The notes: generated by a model not told the origin, from the sequence alone. DNA of 64,000 nucleotides from Apostichopus japonicus (GCF_037975245.1 NC_092571.1:10241917-10305916); one strand, 5' to 3'. Positions 40,901 through 55,900 are shown, counted from the first letter of the stretch. Numbers and translations: made by a program.

Positions 40901-43900
40901 ATTGTTTTAATGCATTATGTACTGTTTTTACTATTAACTAACTGGACTCCTTCTCAGAGTCGCGACTCCTTCTTAAGAGTCAAGTTAACGCTACTCCTGT
41001 CGCAGCTACCGATCTCTCATAACAATGTTCCCCACTTTGTCTACTCGATCAGCTAGATAACACACAGAAAATCCATTCATTTTCCACTACAGAGTCTGTT
41101 CTTAGATGATGCCGATTTTTGACGCAACATTCAAAGGATGTACAGTATATATACTAGATATTGGATTTACACATGTATGTAAGTCTATGTATGCTTCATC
41201 TTATAATGTCTGATAAATTCAGTGGCAAACTGGTGGTACTCTGTGTACTTTTAAATTGTTCTATCGGGATGAAGCGGTAACCCACAAAGATATTATAGAA
41301 ATAACAAGGCCTAAGCAAACACGCTACTGTGTACACATGTTGATTTGCTGGAGATAGCTCTTGATAAGCGGTTGACCAAGCTGCGAAGTCTCAACGATCG
41401 GTGATAACCAAGTCTTTTTTTTTACCTACTGACCTATTATTTTAGATAGAATCCACAAAGACAACCAACTATACATGGTCACTCACTGAGCTACACAAAA
41501 TGCAAAACATCAACTGAAACAAAAAAGGAAAATGGCAAAGAAGTTGACAAACATACATTCAATACTAACTCAATATTTGTTTTCATCAAACCAACCAATC
41601 ACTCAGGCTATCATTTACCCCAGCTAAGCATTGGCGACAAACTCTCTAATTGGCTGCGATACATGTATCAGGGAGCTATGAATTCCATGCATCCATACCA
41701 CTCATCACAGAGACTTTCTGATTTTAGAGAAGTTAGGCTTCTGAAACTATAATATCTTGTAATGGGAATACTGCCAGGAACTAATGACCTCATGATAATC
41801 CCAAGGGTAAATATGAGCTGTTACTCATCATGTTTAGCATAATTTTCCTTCCATTAATCCAAATTAGTGAAAACAATAATTCCAAGACACTGAGCCAACT
41901 TTATTAACAGACAGCAGATGCACCAGCCAGATCAACCTCAGCATAATGACTAATATTGCTGAATTCTACTCTCAGACCAGAAAGCATAAACTGTATGTGA
42001 AGCAGGGAGCTGAAACACAGTGGGCCAACACCATAGCAACCAGTGGCTGTGAATATAATGTTTGTGCTGGACAGTAGACCATACTTATGCAAATGATTTT
42101 CTATTTGGTAAAATTAAATTGAAACTTACTCATACTTCAGAAAGTTCAGATATTAGCATCGAAAACAGATATATAGCAGACTTTCATATGGTATCTTAGA
42201 ATTAGCCTGTGCCATAATTTGCCATTACCAACAGGGGATGTAGGGCAGTCCAATCAACTGCTGCTTCTAGGCATGCGCCTCAAATCAAGCATAAGAGCCG
42301 CCATGCATACCACTAGATTTTAAAGATTGTCTAGGCATTGACAAAGGCTGAAACTTGTCAGCTAGGTGGATAGCCTGACTCCACTAGGTGACATATTGGT
42401 GCTTTATCAGACTATTATCCCCTGTGAAGAAGGTATTCATCCCCACTATCTTTCTGACACAGTAAATCCATTGTATAAATAACAGGTGTAATTGAATGTG
42501 GTCTGAGGGACCTGCTTTACCCCATGAGCTCAGAGACTAAAATAGGATGTATTTAATCATTAAATTAAAACAATATGATGCCAGGGTCATGGCACATATA
42601 TACTGTGTGAGTCATTGCACTTTCTGAACAGTTATTCAACACTATATACCATGGATAGTGGACAGCTTCACATACAGTGTACTTCATATCCATAGTACAG
42701 ACTAATGAGGTCTCACTTGATGTTTCAACAGTCTACTAAGTCGCCTATATTAATGTGCAAGTTTAAGCTTGCAGTTTTGGCCCCCTTAATAGGCAACTTG
42801 TAGTAATAGCTTGAGTAACTATCATGCACCTGTCAATTTGAGATGTTCCCAGGTAGGATGCTAAGACTAAGGCTGTACATATGGTACACCCTGTATAGCG
42901 TATTATTCATTGAATTTGACACCCATACTAATCTATATTTAAATATCTATTAGTGACACCAATCTGATGGTTATAAAATGTTTGGTGCCCAACAACTAAA
43001 CATAGGTGTTCCTATTCATAATTTTATAGAAATGTATTTTTCTGATTCACGAATACTGTGCAAACCGGACATAAGATTCATAGTAAAATCTTATTGTACA
43101 ACCGTTAGCTGGAGAAAATATGACAATTAAGATATACTTCTGGTGGTTCACAAATGATATTTCGTGTATGATACATAAAATTTACTGGGCACTTTTCAGT
43201 ATATCAACATAATAAAGGGATCCTTCTGCTTCCACATCAACAGAAGAAAATCAAGAAGACTAAATCTCAAAACCAACATAGAAGCAGCATTGCAGCCCAT
43301 ACTTTGTCACATTAACTGTATTTGAGGTGCATGTTTTTAACACAGTTGAATGATTTACTCAATTTTGACAACAAAATGGGACACCGAAGGCCATGAAGAC
43401 AAACAGACACTCATACAGACAGACAAATATATAGAGACATCCAGTGAGGTAGATACAACACATTTACATGTTTAGTCAGTTTTGTTAGATATATATAGAG
43501 GCTACTAGCTCCAGCATATTGTTACATATGATTGACTTATAATACTATGAAACACTTCCATGGTTATATATACCAAGTGCTGCTACAAAACACCTTTGCT
43601 ATCTAAACAGGGGAAAGGTTATCAGGTTGGAATGCAAAGTCTGTGCTTGAACAATGTTTCTATTATTTTCAAAGAATAAATTGACAGACATATTATATTT
43701 GGCAATCCTTCTATATGAATGACATAAAGCACACTGGTAGCAATGATTGACTACTTTAACCAAAGCATCAGTTCTAAGCAACAATTCAATGTAAAGGATA
43801 TATGGACATTAGGCCAAAAATTGATTACAGTGTTGAAATATTATTTTGCAAGAAGTGCAATGAATATGTATCTATACCTTTTCCAATGATCATATAAATT

Positions 43901-46900
43901 CTGAACTTTTAACATGAGCTGAGAGTCTGCAATGCTCCTTTAAGACTTAACTAGCCATAATGTCAGCTCCACATGCTAAATTGATAATGTTAGTCCATCA
44001 ATTTATAAATTCAATTTATATAGGTTGTGGGGAGACAGGTAAGTGGGGAACGAAGTAAATTTATAAATTCAATACCTTTCATAATTTGCATGTTCCTTTA
44101 AGTTCATGCAAGCAACAGAGCACACCATGGATTAAATTTAAATAACACCTGTCCTTTGACAAATTTGAAATTCATCCTGTCAATGAAAGTCTCTTTTAGT
44201 TTTTTGTTATTTACTTTTGCACTGTTTCATAGGACCTAACCTCATATTTGATGCTAGACAAATTAGTCCACTCAACTTGACAAATTATGAGTCTCTGATG
44301 TTTTTAAGGGTCCTTTTTTCCCCTTTAGTTATTTTAGTTCTCTACCACAAGTCACATTTAAGCCTGCTATATGATTGTATTGAATAAATGAGAACTAGCT
44401 CTATATGCTTTCTTCATGCACAATGACATACATGACTGTTTCAATTATTATTTATACTTAAAATTGACCTTGAAAGCTAAAATCCCAACCCTCCTTCTGG
44501 AATTACCCAGTCATAACTGCATGATCAAAGTCTAATGGTCTAATGCACACATCACTGTATGCAGGTACTACAATGGATAGGTCACCATGCTGTCACTGTA
44601 ATTAGTACATATTTGTTATGGAGGGTTGATAGCCTCGTCACTGTGTTTACCCTTGATATAACAATCATTTTTTTTTTGGCCATTCAAAGTCAAAACCAAT
44701 GCTTTTCAGACAGGTGTTGCTGACATACATTTCATACAAAAATGCTACTCCTGCTTAATAGTAACCTACTTCTTTTAATGAACAACAAGTTCACAATTCA
44801 TACAATTCCTTCAAGTACCTTAAAGAGCTATAACATATGTAATATATATGTTTATCCACATCTATACAGGAGTCCATTAGTAGTAGCAGTAGCCCTTTAC
44901 ACTTACCAAACTGGGGATTGTCAACTTGTCAATCAATTGCCTGTTTGTTTGCTAGACTTTCTTGGGCAAGAGGCCAAACTATGCAGTGAAGACAATCAGA
45001 TGCCACTTGTGAGGAATTTTGGGAGGGAAGAGGGGGAACAAAGTTTTTGTTTATCATTGACAGATATTCTACAAAATGTGGGAAACCTAGCCTTGGTTTA
45101 GCATCCTTATTGTTTGGAAGCCATCAACCCAACAGCAAATGGGTAGGGCTTGTCAGCCTAGATTGACCAAGCAGAAGTGGTCGATGTCAAATGCCTAATG
45201 TAAATGGGTTAGTTCTAATGTAGGGTCAATACGGGTTAACATTATGTATGTTTCACTTCTCAGAGGACAGAAATGTTCCTCTATCGGTCACATTTAAAGT
45301 AATGTTCTGATTATTCAAACAAAACCTGGATTGTTGTAATTCTATGTGGCAGGATGCAAAATTTGGTTGATAGTACTCATAAATGGTCAACAGTACAAAC
45401 TGCATAATTAAAGTTATAATTTGGTCATTCACTTTTGATCTCTCTTTTGAAGAGAAGTAGAGGTATAACACTGTGCAGTTGTTCTTTTCATTGTCTAGGG
45501 TCAGTAATGATAAATTCTTCTTATAAAATTGTTTGTTTGTTTGTTGTTTTTCTCTTTCTTTCTTTCTTCTTGAGGAAACATCACATTGCAAAAACTACCG
45601 ACCTATGCTTAAAACATACAAAATGTTCAAGAGCCAAGATCACAGGGATTGCAGACTAGGTCAATTCCAGGAGGATTGGGTACATCTTTGGCATCGAAAG
45701 ACAAAGGCATAAATCATGAACACTAATAAAAAAACACTCCACGACAACTTCAATGTTTGCAGCAATGTGCAGATCATGAAACAACAAAGTAAGCTCCTGT
45801 TTCAGTGCACAATATCCTGGATATTGTTGACATAACGCTTGCTCTTTGATACATCATAACAATCACTAAAAGTCTAGAAAAGTTTGTTTCAATGCTCCCC
45901 TAACTTTTACCCTAACCTTTTCCTGTCAGTTTTCAATACCGTACATTAACCAGTGTTAAATAACAAAACCATAGATCTTCACCTACTGTACATTGTTTAT
46001 ACAACACGAGTAACATTTTAACTGGTTTCATGGTGTACAGCATCATCGCATTCGTCATATGAATCATACCAACATCCTGTACATGGCCTATGCAGCATAC
46101 ACACTGTATGAAGGATCTTGTAGCAAGACACTGACAGAGCAATCCCTTGTTTCAGCATTTAAACATTATCGAGATAATTCTCCAGCATCATATTAATCAA
46201 ACTAAAATGTGAACATGTATACATACAGTAGATATGCATATGTAACTCGAATGCATTTAACCATCATTTTCATATCAGACACAATGTGCTCATCTTCTCC
46301 CACCCCTCCCCTTCCCCAAACACACAATTCTTGACCATTGTCCAGTGGAGAGTGCCACTGCACAAAACTTTATCACTGCTTCATTCTCACCAATGTTTCC
46401 ACAGGTCTAGAAACTTTATTCTGACACTCTTCCACAGCACAAAGAGCTGTTCTTCTAAACATTATAAACGGTCCCAACCCAAACCTTCTCTCATCATACT
46501 CTGTCAAAATAAGGGTGCTATAGGCCACTGACCTCTCTAAACAAGTTTGACAGCTGCCTTTACCTTGGGCATTACAATGAATCTGCTGTGGTCTGCTATT
46601 CAAAAGTAATGTAACCAGCCCATCTGAACTCATATTACAAGAACAGACTTTTGATTTCATCTTGCTAACTTTACATACTGTCATCGTGTGATCAAGGAGT
46701 CGTTTGCCGTGAGTCTGACGTGTTCAATTTTAAACTCTTTCTTTCATTAGGTGTAGCCTCTACAGAATGTCTTTGTCTCACATTGTACACCACTCAAGGA
46801 GACATCTGAGAGATCCCAAAGTAGTTACAAAGATACCATCCACCGCTTCAATTAATTCACCAATTAGTGATACTTAACAACACATAGTACTCTCTACATA

Positions 46901-49900
46901 TATACCATGTATGTTACATACAATAAAACAAATTAGTCCAAACCCCACAAAATGCTTGAACATAACAAAATGTTTATTTGAATAAATTAGTAGTATATAT
47001 AATGAAGATGCTTGCCACAGCCTACTGTATGCACAATTAAACTTTTCAAACCATTACTACAGGATGACTTAGTGAAATTACATGGTAAAGGTGCCATGAC
47101 GTGGCATCTAGGGAAGTGTTGTGAATGGCAGATTTAGGTCCAGAGCAATTTCAGCCAAACATGCCACCGTCAACGTCCTTGCCTGATGTATTTACTGGCA
47201 AAGCAGTTGACTACTAGCAACCATATGGTTTAGAAAATTGTGCAATTTAACTGTGAAAGCTACACATTCAAACATGTATTTCCAGACTATCCACTGCAGA
47301 CATGGGTACTTTTGTTTTGGCAAGCTGTCAGTATACTTTTCAACATAGGAATGGTAAGGCCAACAGTTTTGACAATTTTATCACTGCAGTTATTATACAA
47401 GTCTGAAAAGCCATGACTAATCCATAGCATCTGTTGGTAGCCTAAGCTTGGTTACTTCCAGCTGTTATGATCTACTTCTTTTTATGCATGGCAACTGAAG
47501 TTACACCAAGTGGCAGGTAACCATATATTCTACAGATATGCAAACTTGTCAAGTAACATGCCATTGGTATTATATTCTCCCATTGCTAGAGCGCTGCCAT
47601 TATATATCACATTCCTCACCTACAATGTACAACTAACCACAGTATTACCACAACACTACTACCCCTCTGGAAACACCACATTAACAAAACTATCAATAAT
47701 AGGCCATGCTGGTAATGATGGGTTCTCAGACACTTATCTTCTTCAGCCTGATTACCCCAGACAAAAGCCCCTCAAGCAATGGAAATACCATTGCATAAAG
47801 AAGTCTCATTGTGTGGTAAGGCAGGCCTTATTGGCCAAAAACCAACAAAGCCTCTTCTTCAGTTCGCCTATTGTGTGTTACAGACTTAAAAGATGCTTAG
47901 GGGCTATTGTAAAGAATAACTGTGCCCAGTTAATGGGGACCAGGACAGAACAGGGCCCATCACATACAGTACAGTAAAGTAGTGTATTATGGTGATGAGC
48001 ATAGAGACATACGCCCAGATTAATAGCTCATACTTGCATGCAGGAAACTATCAGTTTGGTTTGGTTTGTCACACATTTGTCTGTCTAGTGTGACCCCTCG
48101 TATAAACACTGCATGCATATCCCATGGACCCTATGTATACTAAAGCTCTGGATTGAATCTATCTGGTCATGTCAAATATGCCAGATCTACAGACTATTAG
48201 GATGCTATATCATTGCACTGGGTATTAGACATGATCTACATATCTGATCTGGGTCTAATGGGAGGATGTTGGTTACACAATAGTATTGGAAAATATGTAC
48301 ATTATTGTTGATTCAGAGGACAGGTATCCATGTTTAATCAAGACCAAACTTGTACATGAAGTGTTTCAGCTGCAATAGCATATATCGTTTATCTGTCAAC
48401 TTATCTTGTATTATGGTTTTGCAACAAAACTTAAATGACAAGGCAAAGTTTGTCCCGGGCCCCCTCCCCCTCCTCGAAATTGTATAGATCTATTTAATCT
48501 TGCGCACAAATAAATGGTACATTTCTGTTTGATCAGTGATTGAATGGGATTGACTCTGAAAGACTACATGCATAGTCTGAAAGACTGCACTCATCCAAAA
48601 GCCTACCAGTCTTACAAACCTGACAGATGTCTGTAGATAAATTATCAGTCAGTCAGTTGGTGAATGACTTTGAAAACTGAATGCTATCTTGCTATATCGA
48701 GTCAAAAAGACAGACTATGTAAAATGATCATTCACCAATTCACTTACTTAGTATCTAAGTTCTTCTGTATATGCCAGGCTTGCCAGCTATCCTCTTTTTC
48801 AATCCACTAGTATCATTTATTTAATGTTGAAGTGACACCAAAGTGCCATGTCATGGGGAAAACTGTCGAGTACTAGCAGTTATTCCACAAGAGATACGCC
48901 TCAGCAACTCTGTCAAATAAACTCGACAAACTTTTAGGCTGAGAAAACAGAATTAGCATTTCATATGAGGTAGCCATTTCCTCTCTAATACTCAAATAGG
49001 ATGCAGGCCAATTTCTCTCCGCTTTCTTCTTCAAGAAGGCGTGAGGATTATAGATGATGGGTGTGTTTAAGAAAGAACTAAATTATTCCTGACATCTTAA
49101 CATTGCAAGAGCTTCATCCCAAATAAGTAATCGACACTTTAACACGAGATGCTTTTGTGATTTTCAACAGCATACTCACAGCAAAGTAATTAGATGCTCT
49201 CTTTAGTACTGTGTTAACAAACCATCTAGTTCCAACTACTTCAACATTGGTAATATAAGCAGATCTCTTTGGAAAGGCAAATACAGATAACTGTCATTTT
49301 TCTTTTGGACAAAGAAAGCTTCAAACTCCAAAGAGAACAGTTCCATGTTTTCGAGCTTAGTAAAAAGACAAGTATTGTCAACATGACACTTCTTGTAATA
49401 CCAAGTACAGATGGACTTTCTAATCCCATCATAAACAACCATGAGCCTGGCTTTGCAATCTTAACAGGATGTTTTTTCAGAGGCAAACTAAACAGATCTT
49501 CGGGCTTATTCCATGAGCATTTTAGTCACAGCAGCTGTTGTACATTTTCTCTGGTTGAGTTTTCATTTCCCTATAACGCCCTGATAGTGACAATCCCACA
49601 TACTCCAGTCCACTTCCAGGTATAATCAGTTTATTACAACATCAGTGACAGAATATGATGTTACTAATTGAAAAGAAATCATCTACTATGCATTTTTCAA
49701 TTTTCTAGTGAGTTAGAAACGTATACAAAACCAACAAGTTATGATATGTTGTAAGATTTAATATATTCCTGATTCCGATGCGAGTTCACGACTTCAGCAG
49801 AGTTACATAATTTTCTCAATTTTGATGCACAGAGAGGAGGGAAACTGTCCAAGCAGAAAGTACAGTTAGGTTCTGAACAAAAAAGATTTCCCTTCCTACG

Positions 49901-52900
49901 CAGTTCTGTTTTCCTTTCTATGTCCAATTTCTTTCTTTTTTGGGGGAGGCTTTGTAAATGTGCAATTGACTGTAAGTAATTAATGCAAAGTGAAAGTTTC
50001 CTACGCAATGAAGTTCCAGCATGTTATTGGGCATTTAATTGTCAAAAGTACAATGTTTGTCTGAACACTGAGGAAGACCGAAGCAATTGATCACCTTCCT
50101 GGATTTTGAATTTCAACAAAAGTTCTGAAAAGGTCATTAACGAGCAGACAAGTTCTAACTTTATACTGTACGCAAAAAATACTGACTAGGAACAGGGAAA
50201 TTTGGAAAAATCAAAGGAGTTACCTCATATTTTCATACTAACTTTGTTGGTCCTTAGTCAGTAGCACTATCGCCCAGTGGAAGAACATTTATTGCGACAT
50301 TAGGACAAACGTCCTTGACGACATGCAAAGAAATGATTTGTAAGAAGCTGAATTTTAAGTGATGGAATTATAGTTAACGTCATGGTTGCGAATGATTTTC
50401 AGATTTTAACTATGTATGCAGTTTGGGCTGAAAGCTCTCAAATTTTGAATTGTGTCGGATTTTGTTTGATCTGTTCAGCTGGAGAGGAATACACCAAATA
50501 AGTGTGAACCAATCAATCAACTCGCTAACAGGAGTTGAGAATTTACTCTAACAGGAGTTGAGAATTTTACCAATTTCTAGATATTTGTGCAACCAGTTAC
50601 TTTTATGATTGAATACAGTTTTTGGAAGCAACCATGGCTTGGGGAGAGATAGTTGTTAGGTGCATTAACCTTTAATACAATGCAAGGTTTAACGGGAGTA
50701 TGCAGGGAATCGTTTATCTCGTATCAAAAAATAGGCAAATTGCTACAGAAACAAAAATATCTACAGCATTTTATGCACACTGAAGAAGCAGACTTATTTC
50801 AGTATTTTATGAGATATAAAATTCATGAAACCAATGAAGCTACCCAAACTGTGCAATCTTTTTTTTTTTTTTTTTTTTTTTTTTGCCTTATTGGTTCTAT
50901 ATATTTAATATTTTGGTTTTTGTTACTATTTGTTTTTAAGTTTCACATTTGTAAAGCGCTTTGAGCACCTGTTGATTATGCGCTATATATATTTTACTTA
51001 TTATTATCTTAATTATCCCCTAGTATGTCATGCTATATGTCTGGTGAAAATGCCAATACTAATGGAATCCCAGACTAAACTGCACAATCCCAGCCGAACT
51101 CCTACTAAAGCTCTGTATCTACATGTGTAAACAACACACATTTTCAACATTCCTGGCAAGCCCATTGTAACAACATACAATGGATCACGAAGCACTATTT
51201 AAACATAAGGTAATCAGATAACTTTATCATAATTTAACAACTTAAACTGATTGTGTACTGACACCATAGGAACAACTATGTTGTTAAACTGCATTGCTTT
51301 ACCATGGGAACCACTAAAGGGCAACTTGAGGGAAAATATGTAGCTTACAGTACATACTTAGCGAAGATCATCAAAACAAACATGTAGCACTATAGCATGC
51401 AGTATACATTACTGTCACTTAACATTATCATTTCTCTTCTACAACAAAAGAAATAAAGCCACTATTTTCCATCAGGTAGCTGGAAGACAACCTTAATATG
51501 CACAAAATTAAGTCAGCTGCCATTGAACCTTCACGGAAAGAGTACTCTTTCCTTGAACTTTATCAGCAGTGCCTTTTACTGCAACTCTACAAGAATTCCA
51601 CAAAATTAATCTCCTTAGTGCAAAGTAAGCTGTTGGGTTTTGCTAACAGTCAATGCAACTTCTATGTGATTCAAAGTTCTTAAAATGCCAACGTTTTATA
51701 ATTACAGGTTCTCTAAAACTACCCTTTAAGACGTTGTCATATATCAATGCTGGGGTTGCATGTACGCACTTTGATTGTATATTATATTTGGTTATGTTTG
51801 TTCCTTATTATTGGTCACTCTCAATGAACTCACTAACTAGCAAGCACCAATTAACATTTTAGTGAAACTATGTTGCACTTGTGTGCCCTGGCCACAGGGA
51901 ATGACCTAAAATTAGTTCTTTGATTGTTTGGAAAAACGTGTGTTCAAAAACAATCAGATCATGTCATTTGGGAACTATTTAAGATGCTGTTACTCGGTAG
52001 CAATTGTCACTCTTACATTGATGTACCATGATGATGCACTTACTTTGCAATTGCATATAAACCTGCAGTAGTTATCGGAGGATCATATTAATTACACTGC
52101 ACTCTACACAACGGTTATACAATGCATTCATGATCAAGCTAACCCCTAGTCCTAGTTTCACTCCATGAGGCCTATTAAGTTGTCAATAGCACCAGTGGTG
52201 GAGCTAGGGGTATAGGTCAGGGGGGGCGAGAATGGTCTGTAGGGGCGCTTAGCCTTTTGACACTATCTAAGCGAAGCGCCACCACAGGTTGGCACGGAGC
52301 GTACAGAAATTTTTTGAGTAAAGATACTCCCAAGATCGCCGGAAATGACCCTTTCCGAGCCTTGCTAATTTGTGACAAATGTCAATAGGTAGATGAGAGC
52401 GCAATAAAAAAGTCAACAATCGCGAATAAGTAAAAAGTGGTGAAAAGCTGAAAAGGGCGCCAGCAGTCCATTTGAGTCCGTCGGGGAGGGGGCATCCACC
52501 CCCCTGACTGTATGGACGCTCCGCCACTGTCTAGCACTAGTGTATCCCACTTGTAAAATGGAAACTCAGTGCTTACATTAAGACCATGCAAGTCTCTATG
52601 AGATGTAATACTTACGATACATGCATCCTTGTTCTCCGTTCATCCTCGACCAGCCATGGCAACACTTGTATTTGGTAACATACTGCCTCTCATACACAAG
52701 TCTGTAGGTGGTATAGTATGCACTCCTATTGTGAAAGATTCAGAAGAACATCAATTAGTTAACAATTCTTCAAATGAGAAACATTTTCATAGTTCCAAGG
52801 TTGCATAATTTGTAAAATAATTTTTTTTATTAAACTAACAATAACATATATAGCCGGAACTGACCTGTTAATCTCACCAACTATTTAGCGTTAAAGGAGT

Positions 52901-55900
52901 GTTCCAGACATTTAAAATACAAGATGATTATCTGTTTTGGTTGTATTGTTGGTCTGTAACAATATCCACTCTACATTTATGGCTACTATCATCCTTTAAG
53001 TTTATAAAGGAGTCTAGATCACTCCACCACAATATTGGAACAATTAGGGTAAAAATGGTAAGAACCCCTGAAGACTCTGACATCACTTGATTAGAAGATA
53101 TTAATTAGTCATCAAGGATCAATGTTGAAGGGCAAAAATAACCATAAATCTCCCTGAAGTCTATCATCACAAAAAAAAATGGTCAAGTGGAATACAATAT
53201 GATTTGACAATTTATCTGCAATTAGAAGCCCTTGTTAGAGGAGTGATGTATTTACAGCCCACTTGAGTGTCGTCAACATGCTGCACTGGTCTACTGAGAT
53301 GTAAATAGTGAATCAAATTAAAGGGCAACCACAAAGAATGATAATGATTGAATCAATCAATGCTATCAGCAAGGATGTAATAGGTGTCAACACTAACTTA
53401 ACTGGGAAAGGAAAATGTGGGGGGGGGGGAGGGAGGAGTTAACTAGGGTCATCCAAGATCAACAATCCAGGGGGTAAAATATCAAGCTGTATCTATTATG
53501 CACAAATGGGAAATATTGAATGGGCAATCTGTTACAACACAAATCTAGATAATTGCCGTGGATGTGGTGGGCATTTCTGAATTTATGACTGGCAAGGGCA
53601 TACACAAAAACTGGTAAGAATTTTCCAATGCATCTGTTCTTTTCAATGTTAGCTGTGAAAGCCAGGTACAGTCATTTTGATACTGTGCCCTAGTCACGCA
53701 CCGGCTTCCGCCTCAAAACTTCCAAAAATTATGACCTCAGTTGATCATTTGGACTTATGGTGATAATGTGCGTTTTTGTGAGGATATGAGTAAAGTGTAA
53801 TTTATATTCATCAGAAATTTTCTTGACATTTTTGTTTGGCAGTGTTGATTGGTAGTGTGGCCTAGGCTGGCATTTTTATCACCAATTATGCTAACAAATG
53901 ATACTGAGTCTGTTCAGTGATATACTATATGCTGTAGGAGTCTCCTTGCTATTTATCAAACCACCCCCCCCCCCAAGGAGGAGGGCGGTATTGAAGAACT
54001 TAACATGCATAGACTCTGGATTTGTGACCTGATTAATTCACTTTGGCTTCGGCTTTGAGTACAACATTCTGTATGCTGCCATGTTGAATGAATTTAACTG
54101 TTATAGTTATTACCGACTTTGCCATCCACATTATACTCATTGACGACTTTGCAATCCACGGTGCCCCTCACAATTTTGCAAGGTCGGTAAGAGTGACTCT
54201 ATAGTTTTCCCTTTCGGTGAGCTAAAAATGACTATCACCATGGCAACAACGATCTAGATCACTTGATTTATTATGATAGAAAGTCTGAGTGCCAACAATT
54301 TACAGAAAATTACACTACATTCTGTTTCTTTATGACTTGAAGATGCAAAGGACATGCATGTTATTGTCTTTAAGAATAATATTACTTCAGAACCGTGCAT
54401 AATTGAGTGGTAACCAATGTAGAATTTAAGCATATATTTCAGCCCAAATGTCATGTTAATTTCAATCATAGCCTAGCAGTCAGATACATACATTGAACAA
54501 GTTAAATTAAAATTGAAAATTCAAATCTTCATATTAGAGCATGTACTATCAGGCTGTGTTGTTCCCCCCCCCCCCAGTTCCTCCCACCCCCCATCCCCCC
54601 CCCCCTTCTGATGCAGATGATTTCAACACAATCTGCTTAATATGCTATCTTGCGTACAGTATCTATTTAAGACGACAGACAGACAGTACAAACTTGATAA
54701 TGATTCAAAGCTCTACAAATATTTTCATCAGGTCTCTCAACACTCTTTATCTTTATGACTCTTTCAATGTCAAATTATTAGTGACAGCGCATGTTCCAAA
54801 CCTGGTAATTCTGTCACTCCCATTTGTGATATCTCTAATTGACCGTGACAAATCATGTCAGGGACCTGAGATGGCTGAGGCATCTGATGGAACTTTATAA
54901 AAATCTACCATCAAGACATAATAGACGGCCTTACTTAAAGTAACACTGTGGTAACACATCGAGCAATCCAACAATCTCAAGAATGGCATGTGACTGTCTG
55001 GTGACTGTTCAGAGGATGAAACCTAAGAATCAATACTAATTATATCAAGCAGTTATTTTTTAGGGCGAGTGTTGTTCTCCATGGGAGACAGGTAACAAAT
55101 CTTAAGTCATAGCCTATATTACAATGAACGATAAAACATATAACATGAAATTTTTCTTGGATGGTTAATAACAACTCCTAAATGAGGAGTAACCAATTGG
55201 TGGTTGTAACTACATAAATTTGCAATATAGTGTGTCTCTCATGGGCAAAATTTACTTGGCTGGAAAAATCTAATTACTATGTTACTCAAAACTTAAATTG
55301 ATCAAGTTGTTTCCGAAATATGTTCCCATCATAGCTTTTTTATCCTATATTTTTTTTTTGTGTGACATATATTTATTGGTGAGTTTCGAGTGAACTAAAA
55401 GGAGGTATATTTACCATTAAGAACTAGTTCAAATGCCAAAGGAAACCCTTTGGCAGGCCAACCAACCGGTACAATACAATCAGAGTATCAGAGTAATAAT
55501 AGATCAATTTCTCATCATTTTTGACCTTGAGTACTTTTTTTCCTTTCTCAATGGCATCCCTATTATTTCCTGATTTGTGTGGTTGATTATTATAAATGAG
55601 CAGATTAGCATTGTGTTCATTACCATATAACTAAAACTATAAGTTTATCTTTGGGATGAGAATATGCAGATGTTTTCCACGTTTTAACTCCTTTTTTGAA
55701 AGTTACTAAACACAGTATCTGAGAATACTAACAGGCTACTGGAACAGTATGAGTTTGTATTAACAAGAAACAATTTAGCAGGCTATTGGAATTTTCTGAA
55801 TTTATATCAAACAAGAAAACAATAGCAGGCTACTGCAGGGCTGGTTGTCCATCACTCAAAACTGGTTGATGGCTAAAGGACTGGCAAATCAATCCATATC

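Larger units (their letters stand above)
12415..52615 (-). other. 40-kb intron between exons 3 and 4
   Basis: This separates the EMI exons from the first EGF exon. The exon phases on each side match directly, so no coding exon is required between them. The intron is repeat-laden: minisatellites, MITEs, a SINE, a U2-headed retroposon and a decayed DNA transposon, each listed separately. Nothing was recognised in 12415-13159, 13191-14409, 14459-16150, 17080-18266, 18600-21720, 21970-28640, 28950-29576, 29780-31600, 31961-37469, 38826-38973, 39162-40560, 40774-42732, 42804-43999, 44074-50934 and 51012-52192 apart from simple sequence runs and unconvincing open frames. Confidence 0.7.

Noticed and set aside
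47510-47977. 155-residue plus-strand frame, the longest in the window
   Set aside because: Length is within chance for 64 kb; composition is not protein-like and no motif is recognised.
49739-50008. Cysteine-containing minus-strand frame (CSEPNCTFC) resembling a zinc-binding motif
   Set aside because: Too short and no second half of a zinc finger; no supporting splice or homology evidence.
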